Assembly (NCBI GenBank): GCA_014804265.1
Contig: JAAVAC010000017.1
Location: 1-64,000 of the forward strand
Length of the DNA: 64,000 bases
Origin: Lachnospiraceae bacterium
GTDB taxonomy: Bacteria > Bacillota > Clostridia > Lachnospirales > Lachnospiraceae
Reading direction: 5' to 3'
Shown: piece after piece, positions 49,132-57,160 of the stretch
How positions within the stretch are numbered: position 1 is the stretch's first letter
Layout of the letters: every line of letters starts with the position of its first letter
Made by a program: the position numbers and the translations under genes
Notes under the pieces: model-generated
Databases searched by the model: none
Seen by the model: the letters and a program-made list of their open reading frames with translations, nothing else
What the model was told of the DNA's origin: nothing

Positions 49132-50424
49132 TTATCTACCCTCCCGATACATATCTGTTTTTGTAAACTGCCATATGGAAATTGGAATCAATATGATGCA
49201 CAGGACTACAATAATGACAGAAGCATAGTTGAATTTCATTATACGAAAGGTAAGGTTATAAATCCATGTAACCAGAATATCCGTACTGCCGGCGCTTGTA
49301 ATGGTTGTATTTTTAAGAGCCGGGTTTCCTTCTGTCAAGAAGAAAACAGAGGTAAAATTATTTAAGTTCTGGGTAAATCCCAGCACGATAAAAGGCGTAG
49401 TTCTTTTCAGCAATAGAGGAATGATTACCTTACGAATCGTCTGTCCCCTTGTTGCCCCATCCACTGCTGCCGCATCATAAATTGCAGGAGATATGGTATT
49501 TAAACTTGTCAGTAAAAGAAGCATGAAGTAAGAGTACCCTGCCCACAAACTGATTAAGATACAAGTAAATTTCGCCATAAAAGGGTCGGACAGCCAGTTG
49601 ACCGGCTCATTAATCCATCCCCAGCTTATAAGAGTCCTGTTCACTACACCAAAAGAGCCGTTTAACAAGGTTTTCCATACAAGCATGCTGATGACTGCCG
49701 GAACCGCATACGGAAGCATGAGAACAGTCTGCATGACCGGCCGAAATTTAAAATTATTATGATGTAAAATATATGCCAGTACCAATCCGCCTATATAACA
49801 AAATACAGTTGAAAACACCGCAAATAGAATTGTCCATAAAAATACACGCACAAAAGCGCTGCTCCAGGAAAGCTGGCCTCCGAACATGGCAATGAAGTTA
49901 TCCAGTCCTACCCAGGAAAAAGGTCTGCCGGGCGCAATATTTGCCGGTGCCGACAGATTGGTGAAAGCAGCCAATATGGCAAAAATAAGCGGCACGATTA
50001 CTAAAATCCCTACTAACACTACACTTGGCAAAATTCCCCATACTACAAAAGAGCCTTGTATACACTCGGATAAGGTCTTATTGGAATTTCTGAAGACACC
50101 TGTTTTACAATAGAGCCTATAGTCTCTTTCTGCTTCCCTTATGTAGTGAATATAAATAGTAACATATAGGGCTACTATCAAAATAGAAACAATTCCATTG
50201 ATCATTATGGAGGCTGAATTGCCACTATTGTTTCCTAAAGTAAAAAAGGCAATAATTGACTGAAAGAAAAAAGGAATAAAACGAATCATAATGATTTCTA
50301 AAAGCATTAAGATGATTCCTTTAAAATACTGCTTTAAGTATAAAATATGGCTTAACCCGTTAAACAAAGCAGAAGAAAGCAGTACAAGAAGACTTGCGCT
50401 TTCATCTCTTTTCAACTGTATCAT
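49132..50424 (-). CDS. Maltodextrin-type ABC importer permease (MalF-like)
   Basis: 430 aa with about eight hydrophobic segments. The EAA motif is YDAAAVDGATRGQTIRKVIIPLL. An N-terminal extension with extra helices and a cysteine-containing loop (RLYCKTGVF) is typical of MalF compared with simpler permeases. The gene lies 18 nt after the solute-binding lipoprotein and abuts the MalG-like gene, so all three are translated as one operon. The GH13 genes 12 kb away support a starch-product substrate by inference. Confidence 0.87.
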   Translation of the reverse strand: MIQLKRDESASLLVLLSSALFNGLSHILYLKQYFKGIILMLLEIIMIRFIPFFFQSIIAFFTLGNNSGNSASIMINGIVSILIVALYVTIYIHYIREAERDYRLYCKTGVFRNSNKTLSECIQGSFVVWGILPSVVLVGILVIVPLIFAILAAFTNLSAPANIAPGRPFSWVGLDNFIAMFGGQLSWSSAFVRVFLWTILFAVFSTVFCYIGGLVLAYILHHNNFKFRPVMQTVLMLPYAVPAVISMLVWKTLLNGSFGVVNRTLISWGWINEPVNWLSDPFMAKFTCILISLWAGYSYFMLLLLTSLNTISPAIYDAAAVDGATRGQTIRKVIIPLLLKRTTPFIVLGFTQNLNNFTSVFFLTEGNPALKNTTITSAGSTDILVTWIYNLTFRIMKFNYASVIIVVLCIILIPISIWQFTKTDMYREGR

Positions 50425-50442
50425 ATTGATTCCTCCTGTTAT

Positions 50443-51645
50443 CTATTCTAACGTACTATTTATAATCGCACGGTTACAGCTATCCATCGTATCCTTTACA
50501 TCTGCGCCGTCCCAGATATTTTTGCTGGCAGAACTCATGGAATCCCAGAAAAATGTCATTTTCGGAGTACTTGGCATTGGGGAAGCATACTCTAACTGTT
50601 CCATGAATCCTTCAATTGCTTCATTTTTTATTTCTACTTCCACAGACGGAATACATTTTAAATATTCATAACGAAGCTTTTGCATTTCTTCCGATAATAA
50701 AAATTTAGCAAAGTCCTCTGCCTCTTCCGGATATTTGGAGTAAGCGGAGACTAACATCAGCCTTGCTCCCGAAAAAGAAACCGCGGGAGTTTCCTCACCT
50801 GGAAGGCTTGGAAGGGTAGTAACGCCATAGTCGATTCCCGCTTCTTCAAAAACGGCCGTATTCCAAGGTCCTGAAATCTCCATAGCCGCTTTCCCTGTGG
50901 CAAACAGATTGTCCGCTATTTCCGTATTCAAATCACTAGAGGAAATGCCTACCGCTTTTGCAAGGTCACTCATAACCGTAAAACCCCTTATTGCATCTTC
51001 ATGGTCTAAATAAGTAGAAGAAGTGTCCGTACCATCCGGACCAAACAACCGGTTTCCTTTTGCTGTTGCAAAAATAATTGTATAATATCCATTGGTTGCA
51101 TCCATGACAAACCCGTAACTGCCGTCCTTTGTATGCTCCTTTGTGTAAGTAATCATATCTTCCCAGGTTTTTGGTACTTCTTTTTCTGAAATGAAAGCCT
51201 TATTATAATAAAGAGCATACGTTTCATCCGAAACCGGATAACCATACAACTGCTCTTCATAGGTGGCCGCTTTTAAACAGGATGGAAGGACACTGGCGCT
51301 GATAAAATCCGAATCCCCTGCTGGCAGAACATGGCCTCCTTCTACCAACTCTCCTAATTTATCACACGGAGCCGCAAATAAATCAGCTCCCGCTCCTGCC
51401 GGACCATCCAGAATAATCTGAGCGCTACTGTTTTGTGATTCTACGTTTTCAAATACAACATTTACCTCCGGATGCAATTCATGATAAGCCTCGCCGACTG
51501 CCTCAATGTAATCCTTTACCTCAAGGGATTCCCAGACCTTTATAGTAACTTGTTCTTTTTCAGATTCTTTGTTCTGGCTGCCACATCCGGTAAAACACAT
51601 GGCTGCTGCAAGAAAAGTAAGTACATATATACGTTTCTTTTTCAC
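50443..51645 (-). CDS. Sugar-binding lipoprotein of ABC importer (MalE-like)
   Basis: 400 aa. The lipobox CFTGC (mature Cys near residue 21) anchors it outside the membrane. A family 1 solute-binding fold is visible: ITIKVW-type start (VTIKVWESLEVKD), GADLFAAPCDKLGELVEGGHVLP, YGYPVSDETYALYYNKAF and AMEISGPWNTAVFEEAGIDYG, which closely follow maltose/maltodextrin-binding proteins. Expression probably starts at the promoter 51714-51742. This is the first gene of the importer operon. Confidence 0.9.
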   Translation of the reverse strand: MKKKRIYVLTFLAAAMCFTGCGSQNKESEKEQVTIKVWESLEVKDYIEAVGEAYHELHPEVNVVFENVESQNSSAQIILDGPAGAGADLFAAPCDKLGELVEGGHVLPAGDSDFISASVLPSCLKAATYEEQLYGYPVSDETYALYYNKAFISEKEVPKTWEDMITYTKEHTKDGSYGFVMDATNGYYTIIFATAKGNRLFGPDGTDTSSTYLDHEDAIRGFTVMSDLAKAVGISSSDLNTEIADNLFATGKAAMEISGPWNTAVFEEAGIDYGVTTLPSLPGEETPAVSFSGARLMLVSAYSKYPEEAEDFAKFLLSEEMQKLRYEYLKCIPSVEVEIKNEAIEGFMEQLEYASPMPSTPKMTFFWDSMSSASKNIWDGADVKDTMDSCNRAIINSTLE

Positions 51646-51713
51646 TGGTTTTCTCCTCCTTTATAAATTATTTACAAAAATTTTTGGCTGTTTTTGTCAT
51701 ACTTTACCAATTT

Positions 51714-51742
51714 ATTCTACCTTATATGATTTTTTTACGCAA
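51714..51742 (-). promoter_or_regulatory. Promoter of the sugar importer operon
   Basis: On the minus strand, TTGCGT (51742-51737), N17 and TAGAAT (51719-51714). The leader is about 65 nt. Confidence 0.6.
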
Positions 51743-51801
51743 GTTGTAATATAAATAATTTTTGTAAATAGAAATAAGTTTCCAATCCTGTCTGTTTTCC
51801 A

Positions 51802-51828
51802 TAAAGAATACGACAAATAAGCCGATAA
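51802..51828 (+). promoter_or_regulatory. Sigma-D (flagellar, sigma-28) promoter
   Basis: TAAA (51802-51805), exactly 15 nt, then GCCGATAA (51821-51828). This matches the SigD/FliA consensus TAAA-N15-GCCGATAT in all but the last base. The start would be near 51834, about 56 nt before the DUF6033-like gene. Confidence 0.8.
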
Positions 51829-51889
51829 ATACTATAACAGAAACTGCAAAAGGACTTGCAGAAAAAAGATTTTAAGGAGGAAATCGAAT

Positions 51890-52702
51890 ATGGCAACTAT
51901 TAATAATTCCCTGTATACACAAGCTTATGAAAATACTTACAGCTATGAAAAAAGCAGAGAAAAGAAAAACGTAACAAGTAATGAGACTTCCCAAAAGACA
52001 TCTGCTGCCAATAAAGCAGAGGAGACCTATGGGAAGGACAAGGTAGAGGTAAAGGGAGCCGGCACTTACGGAAACCCAAAACTGAGCCAGACGGCACTGG
52101 ATTATTACAACTCCCTGAAAAAGAAATATGGAAATCTCAATTTCGTACTGGTAGCTTCCGATAAGAAGCAGGAAGCCGAAATGATGAAGGGAAGCTTTGC
52201 AAGCCCCAATGGTCTTACTGTTTTAATTGATACAGATAAGATTGAACGGATGGCAACCGACGAAGCATATCGGAAAAAATATGAGGCGATTTTAAGCAAT
52301 GCCACATCCGGCCTTTCACAAATGAAGACTCAGCTCGGCAGCATGGCAAACAATGTAAAAGCCTACGGAATGAGCGTAAACGACAATGGAATGGGCTCCT
52401 TCTTTGCAGTCATTGATAAATCACTGGCCTCCCAAAAGGAGCGGATTGAAAAGAAAGCTCAGGAAAAAGCCCAGGAAAAGAAGAAAGACGCTAAAAAAGC
52501 AGAAAAGAAAAAGGCAGAAGAACGGTTAGAGGAAAAGAGAAAATCTGCTAAGGAAGTAGACGAAGAAACTGTAACTATTACTGCTAACTCTGTGGATGAA
52601 CTGCTTCGGAAAATCGATCAGTATTATCAGCAGGAAAGATTCAACAACCTTCGGACGGAGGAAGAAAAGGCTGTGGGCAGCCAGTTGGATTTTTCGATTT
52701 AG
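51890..52702 (+). CDS. DUF6033-like protein, probably in the motility regulon
   Basis: 270 aa with TAAGGAGG before the ATG. No signal peptide or membrane helix is seen. The N-terminus (MATINNSLYTQAYENTYSYE) is Asn/Ser/Tyr-rich and of low structure, like secreted flagellar or hook-related proteins. The middle part (YYNSLKKKYGNLNFVLVASDKKQEAE to AYGMSVNDNGMGSFFAVIDKS) is the conserved core. A strongly charged Lys/Glu coiled-coil segment follows (about 185-235). The function of the family is unknown. The sigma-D promoter suggests a role late in flagellar assembly, motility or linked secretion. The gene stands alone and ends at a strong terminator. Confidence 0.75.
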   Translation: MATINNSLYTQAYENTYSYEKSREKKNVTSNETSQKTSAANKAEETYGKDKVEVKGAGTYGNPKLSQTALDYYNSLKKKYGNLNFVLVASDKKQEAEMMKGSFASPNGLTVLIDTDKIERMATDEAYRKKYEAILSNATSGLSQMKTQLGSMANNVKAYGMSVNDNGMGSFFAVIDKSLASQKERIEKKAQEKAQEKKKDAKKAEKKKAEERLEEKRKSAKEVDEETVTITANSVDELLRKIDQYYQQERFNNLRTEEEKAVGSQLDFSI

Positions 52703-52726
52703 TGCATTTTGTGAGATTGATTAAAA

Positions 52727-52766
52727 AAACATCCGCTTTGGCCTGACTGGCTTTGGCGGATGTTTT
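52727..52766 (+). terminator. Terminator after the DUF6033-like gene
   Basis: AAAACATCCGC ... GCGGATGTTTT, a perfect 11-bp stem with an 18-nt loop and a T run, 25 nt after the stop codon. Confidence 0.85.
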
Positions 52767-52769
52767 ATC

Positions 52770-52871
52770 CTAAGTAAAGATATTTGCCTCTTCATTTGAT
52801 ATGTGATTTTTGATTGCATATGCTTCCATTTCCTGAATCGAAAGCATTTCAACATCTGATTGAATACTCAC
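52770..52871 (-). CDS. Possible 33-aa peptide
   Basis: GTG start at 52871 with AAGAAGGTG about 5-8 bases before it. The product begins MSIQSDVEMLSIQEMEAYAI and ends at 52770. It is helical and acidic. It could be a real small protein or the remnant of one, with no family recognised. The rest of the 576-nt gap 52703-53278 holds the terminator, the tRNA and its terminator. Confidence 0.35.
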   Translation of the reverse strand: MSIQSDVEMLSIQEMEAYAIKNHISNEEANIFT

Positions 52872-53050
52872 ATTTGGCACCTTCTTTCTTTTTTACTTTT
52901 CTTCTATTTCTTAGTATAAGCAAAAATTTTTCAAAAACAATGATTTATTCTAGCTTTATACGAAAGTGAGAATATGTGAGAAAAATTTAAACAAACAATC
53001 TAAAAGTTAGAAATGTGTTAGGAAAAAGGATATTCGTAATAAAAAAAGAA

Positions 53051-53080
53051 AACACCAGATTCAAAAAAATCTGATGTTTC
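53051..53080 (-). terminator. Terminator of tRNA-Pro
   Basis: The minus strand forms AACATCAGATT ... AATCTGGTGTT followed by TTCTTTTTTT, about 20 bases after the tRNA 3' end. Confidence 0.75.
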
Positions 53081-53095
53081 CACCCTTTCAGGCAA

Positions 53096-53169
53096 TCGAA
53101 GCGACGTGATTCGAACACGCGACCTCTGCGTCCCGAACGCAGCGCTCTACCAAACTGAGCCACGCTTCG
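53096..53169 (-). tRNA. tRNA-Pro (anticodon CGG)
   Basis: A full cloverleaf on the minus strand: acceptor CGAAGCG/CGCTTCG, D stem GCTC/GAGC, anticodon stem CTGCG/CGCAG with loop TTCGGGA (anticodon CGG), TpsiC arm with GTTCGAATC, and discriminator A at 53096. The CCA end is not encoded. It reads CCG proline codons. Confidence 0.95.
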
Positions 53170-53278
53170 ATAATATCTGCTGTTACCAACGAATATTATT
53201 GTAACAAAAAAAAATGGTTTTGGCTATCCCCTTTTTAAATTTTTTGTGATAATATTGTATTTTACTTTACAAGGCTTG

Positions 53279-53551
53279 TTAAAATAGATCAGAATGTGTT
53301 CCTGTGCGGAATAAAAATAACTCAAGCCTATCTTGGCTGATGCGGTAAATAAGAAGCCAATCCGGCTCAACATGACATTCACGAAATCCCTTATAATTAC
53401 CTGTTAATCCGTGGTCACGATACTTTTCGTCTAACTTTTGTTCACATGCTAATGTATTAACAACGTCTCGTAAATGTTCTATTTTACAACCACGTTTTTT
53501 TGCAAGCTTTAAATCCTTTTTAAATTGATTGGATGGAACAATCTCAAGCAT
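53279..53551 (-). CDS. RelE/YafQ-type mRNA interferase toxin
   Basis: 90 aa. The YafQ branch of RelE toxins: MLEIVPSNQFKKDLKLAKKRGCKIEHL, LTGNYKGFRECHVEPDWLLIYRI and the end LFLFRTGTHSDLF. The catalytic histidines and final Phe typical of YafQ are seen (ECHVEPDW, GTHSDLF). These toxins cut mRNA on the ribosome. The gene overlaps the antitoxin gene by 8 bases. Confidence 0.92.
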   Translation of the reverse strand: MLEIVPSNQFKKDLKLAKKRGCKIEHLRDVVNTLACEQKLDEKYRDHGLTGNYKGFRECHVEPDWLLIYRISQDRLELFLFRTGTHSDLF

Positions 53552-53825
53552 CGGTAAGCACCTCGTCTAAAACTTCATCAAAAGATTCATAACGCTTGTA
53601 ATTGCCTGGATACTTTTTCATTTCTTCATATTCATCCAGCGCTGCCTTTGTTTCTGCATTTAGTGCTGGACGTTTTACCTCAAACGGAATGCCATTATGA
53701 TTGATAGCAGAACGCAGGAACATATTAATTGCCGAAGACATATTTAAGCCAAGATCGCTAAAAAGAGCTTCTGCCTCCTGCTTTAATGCAGAATCCACAC
53801 GTACATTAATATTTGTAGTAGCCAT
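53544..53825 (-). CDS. RelB/DinJ-type antitoxin
   Basis: 93 aa from the ATG at 53825, preceded by AGGAG; the frame extends to 53879, but that part covers the promoter. The ribbon-helix-helix N-terminus reads MATTNINVRVDSALKQEAEALFSDLGLNMSSAINMFLRSAI, diagnostic for RelB/DinJ. The C-terminal half (FDEVLDEVLTDA) binds and blocks the toxin. The complex usually represses its own promoter, and a suitable palindrome lies in the promoter spacer. Confidence 0.92.
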   Translation of the reverse strand: MATTNINVRVDSALKQEAEALFSDLGLNMSSAINMFLRSAINHNGIPFEVKRPALNAETKAALDEYEEMKKYPGNYKRYESFDEVLDEVLTDA

Positions 53826-53850
53826 ATATGATATCACTCCTTTTAATTCT

Positions 53851-53879
53851 ATTATATGCGCAATTGCAAACACTGTCAA
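53851..53879 (-). promoter_or_regulatory. Consensus promoter and operator of the RelB/YafQ pair
   Basis: On the minus strand, TTGACA (53879-53874), N17 and TATAAT (53856-53851), an exact consensus. The palindrome GCAATTGC (53860-53867) in the spacer is the likely autoregulation site. Confidence 0.8.
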
Positions 53880-53919
53880 CCAAACAAGATGAATTGTTTT
53901 ACAATGTTTTGCGTAATGC

Positions 53920-55269
53920 TCAAAATATTCCCCCTACCTTCTCCCGAACATCACTATTTGAATCATATTCACATTCCCTGCGGATATCCTCCGTCATGAT
54001 CCCCCTGTCCATCATCAGCTTCACAATACATGCCCGACAACAAGAGCACAACGTACGCTCATACAAATAATACACCGCTTCCACAGGGGCATCCGGATTC
54101 GCCTCCAGCCAGTTTAACGCATCGGAAAACACCCCATGCCATACTCCATCCCGATAACAAACCTTTTGCTTTTTTAGCAATTTCAAAATAACCCCATCAT
54201 CTTCTTTTCTATAATTACAAAACAGCATGCCAAGAGCATACTCCAAACTTCTTTTCTCCTGAATAAGCCCATACGCGTATTCCCGCACCCGTTCATCCTT
54301 CACCATGGACAGCGCTTCCATTGCAGCTTCTCTTAATACCTTGTTTTCATCTTCTGCATACCCTATCAAATATTCCACATCAAGAGGGAAGGCTCTCTTA
54401 TAAAATACCCTCAATAACCCTGCCTGCAGGCTCTTATTATTTTGCGTACGAACAATTACTTCTGCCAGCTCCTTAACCTGCTGATCTGTGGCATGGGATC
54501 CAAATGCTAACCTTCTTTTTAAATTTAAATAAATAATTCCATCGCTTTTCCAGGTGCATTCTTCTATTAACTGTTCTGGTGTGGGCACTTCTAATTTCCG
54601 TTTTTCCTCTTTCAGCTGTTCTTTACCTTCTTTTTTTCTCACATAAACAAATTCACTTAGAGAATCTTCAAATATCCGAATCCCCTTTCGGTCACTTTCT
54701 GTAATAAATTGTTCCATCATGCTTTCATCACAGGAATCCTTTCCGGCTGACCAAAACCAGTCAAAGCAATAAGGCTCAGGCTCATTCTTCCTTTCATAAT
54801 AATCAGCCAGATCCAGAACGACCTTCTTAAACCTCTCAAATCCTTCTAATGCCACAAGCCATACACACAGCCATTCAAATTGTTCCCAGGTATCCACATT
54901 CGTATTTTTCCTAAGCTTTGCATACATATGATTATATTTATCAATCATTGCTTCATATGCCTTTTCACTGCCATCATCTGCAAAAAGATATAACAGATTT
55001 GCCAAATGGTCAAAAAGCCATATATTCGTAATTTTTCCGGAAAACTTTTCGATTATCTTCTCTTCAAAATATCCATCCCCATAATAGCTTTGCAGCACAT
55101 ACATATACTGGCTTCTTGTTCCCTCGCACTGGGCATCATAGCTGTAATTATTCAGGCATCCTTTTAATACAATATCCCGGAACTTTTCTATATCCTCATT
55201 ATCCCTGAATTCTAAAACACACCGCCCCAGCCCTCGTTTCATGGCATACTCAAATTCCCTTTTATTCAC
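53920..55269 (-). CDS. HEAT-like repeat protein of unknown function
   Basis: 449 aa, soluble, with no signal peptide. The C-terminal half contains alpha-helical HEAT-like repeats (LDVEYLIGYAEDENKVLREAAMEALSMVKDERVREYAYGLI). The N-terminal half has Trp/Tyr-rich helices. Several cysteines near the end (CSCCRACI) might bind metal. Such proteins are usually scaffolds for protein binding. I recognise no named family. It lies 24 nt after the last antiporter gene, so it could be cotranscribed with the antiporter operon. Confidence 0.6.
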   Translation of the reverse strand: MNKREFEYAMKRGLGRCVLEFRDNEDIEKFRDIVLKGCLNNYSYDAQCEGTRSQYMYVLQSYYGDGYFEEKIIEKFSGKITNIWLFDHLANLLYLFADDGSEKAYEAMIDKYNHMYAKLRKNTNVDTWEQFEWLCVWLVALEGFERFKKVVLDLADYYERKNEPEPYCFDWFWSAGKDSCDESMMEQFITESDRKGIRIFEDSLSEFVYVRKKEGKEQLKEEKRKLEVPTPEQLIEECTWKSDGIIYLNLKRRLAFGSHATDQQVKELAEVIVRTQNNKSLQAGLLRVFYKRAFPLDVEYLIGYAEDENKVLREAAMEALSMVKDERVREYAYGLIQEKRSLEYALGMLFCNYRKEDDGVILKLLKKQKVCYRDGVWHGVFSDALNWLEANPDAPVEAVYYLYERTLCSCCRACIVKLMMDRGIMTEDIRRECEYDSNSDVREKVGGIF

Positions 55270-55293
55270 AAATACAAATTCTCCTGTTTCCCT

Positions 55294-57144
55294 CTACACC
55301 GTCAACAAATACACAAGCACCATAAACAGCCCGGCACAGAACATCATAAGTCCAAAAGACAAGCTTCTTGTTATAATCTTATTATTCTCCCGGATCATCG
55401 TATAAAACATCGCCATTCTATGCTCATAATTTTTCTCTTCCCTTGGATGATTCTTCCAGATAGTCCTATTAAAATATACAAGAGCATTATCCAAAAAACT
55501 GCCCACTGCGTGGGTAAATTCATTTCCCTCCGTCAGTTCGCGGGGAAGCGGTTTGTCCCTATATACGGTCTTTCTTAAAAATACAATGAAATAATCCAGA
55601 ATTCCTTCCAAAATACGGCAGACAAATTTACATACTGCGCAGACAACCATAATAAGCGGACGATATACTTTATTTTCCAAATCCATCCATTTTGGCAGAA
55701 AGCTTCCATAGCCCTTTTGTTTTTTATACAATCCTTTTACTACAATTACATAAATCACAATTCCGATTCCTATGGAAATAAAGCCGCCTTTTAAGTTTTC
55801 CAAAGAAAAATAATGAGGCATTTCCTGCATTGGCTCCATGCCAAAAAACTCCATTCCATAATTTCCAATCCGATCCAAAGTAAATCCCGGAAGTACTCCG
55901 AACAGAGGAAGTAAGCAAGCGCTAACCGTAAGTACTGCTGCCGATACCTTATTCATGTAAGCTCCTGCTAATTTATCATATTTTTCCTGAATCGCCTGAT
56001 CCTTATTTTTTTCCACGAACAACAGTACATATACCTTTGCCATATAAGCTGCCGTAATGCCGCCGCTTAATAAGAACAGCCACTCCGCCCATGTAAGCCC
56101 GGCTTCTACCAAACCCTCATGCAGAAGCGTTTTACTGATATATCCGCTGAAAAGAGGAATTCCTCCAATACCCAGTGCACCCATCAGATAAATAAACTGA
56201 AGCAGCGGTTTTTTCCTTCCAAATCCCTGAATCTCATTTAAATCCAGTTTATGAAGGTTCATAAATACAACACCTGCCACAAGGAACAGGACCAGCTTAA
56301 ACAAAGAATGGTTTACCATATGGAGAATCGTGCCTTTTACGGCAAGGGCTCCTTCCTCTCCCAAGATACAAACCGTTGCCAGCCCCGTCAGGATAAAGCC
56401 GATCTGGGAAACGGAGGAACAGGCAAGCACTTCCTTTAAATTATGGGAATTCAATGCCAGAATGCCCCCCAGAACCATCGTAATGACAGCAAGGACCAAA
56501 AGCCCTCTTCCATAGTCTCCATTATCCCTGAAAATAGTCACGCTTACCCAGATAGCTCCAAAAATTCCGGTTTTCGTTAAAATACCGGAAAGCAGTGCAC
56601 TAGTAGGCGCCGGTGCCACCGGATGGGCCTTTGGCAGCCATATGTGAAGAGGAAACACACCTGCTTTTGCCAAAAAACCAAACAACAGGCAAAAACCCGC
56701 TCCATACAAAAAACCCTGATTACCGATACTGCTGTCACGAATGCCTGCTGCCTGAAATAAAAATAATCCCATCAGCATCACCATGCCGCCAATGACAGCA
56801 ATAGCAAGATACGTCTCTCCGGCACGCAGGGATTCTTTTTTCTCGTCAAATGCCACCCATACATAAGAAGTGAGGGACATAATTTCAAAAAATATAAATA
56901 ACGTAAAAAGATCCGCCGACAAAAACACTCCCACTGTGGCCAGAAAGGTCAGGAAAAAGGAAATATAATACCGTTTTTGATTGGCATAGTGCTTCATGTA
57001 TTCCAAAGAAAATACACCTGTTACCGCCCACATGAAAAAGGCGATGACAACATAAATGGTCCGAAGGCCCCCAAAAGAAAAATGAAGCCCATAGCCGCAT
57101 ACTTTTAATATGGAAAACAAATCTTCTGCTAAAATACCACTCAT
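55294..57144 (-). CDS. Large antiporter-like subunit with C-terminal extension (NuoL/MrpA-like)
   Basis: The start is set at the ATG at 57144; a TTG six bases upstream is possible. About 616 aa with 14 or more helices. The proton-channel family motifs include FIFFEIMSLTSYVWVAFDE (conserved Glu), KAGVFPLHIWLPKAHPVAPAPTSALLSG, and the discontinuous-helix region MVNHSLFKLVLFLVAGVVF. A C-terminal extension of about 120 residues runs through two more helices. It is the fourth and most diverged of four such subunits here. It would conduct protons (or Na+) as part of the membrane arm. Confidence 0.85.
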   Translation of the reverse strand: MSGILAEDLFSILKVCGYGLHFSFGGLRTIYVVIAFFMWAVTGVFSLEYMKHYANQKRYYISFFLTFLATVGVFLSADLFTLFIFFEIMSLTSYVWVAFDEKKESLRAGETYLAIAVIGGMVMLMGLFLFQAAGIRDSSIGNQGFLYGAGFCLLFGFLAKAGVFPLHIWLPKAHPVAPAPTSALLSGILTKTGIFGAIWVSVTIFRDNGDYGRGLLVLAVITMVLGGILALNSHNLKEVLACSSVSQIGFILTGLATVCILGEEGALAVKGTILHMVNHSLFKLVLFLVAGVVFMNLHKLDLNEIQGFGRKKPLLQFIYLMGALGIGGIPLFSGYISKTLLHEGLVEAGLTWAEWLFLLSGGITAAYMAKVYVLLFVEKNKDQAIQEKYDKLAGAYMNKVSAAVLTVSACLLPLFGVLPGFTLDRIGNYGMEFFGMEPMQEMPHYFSLENLKGGFISIGIGIVIYVIVVKGLYKKQKGYGSFLPKWMDLENKVYRPLIMVVCAVCKFVCRILEGILDYFIVFLRKTVYRDKPLPRELTEGNEFTHAVGSFLDNALVYFNRTIWKNHPREEKNYEHRMAMFYTMIRENNKIITRSLSFGLMMFCAGLFMVLVYLLTV

Positions 57145-57160
57145 ATTCAAGTTTCCTCCT

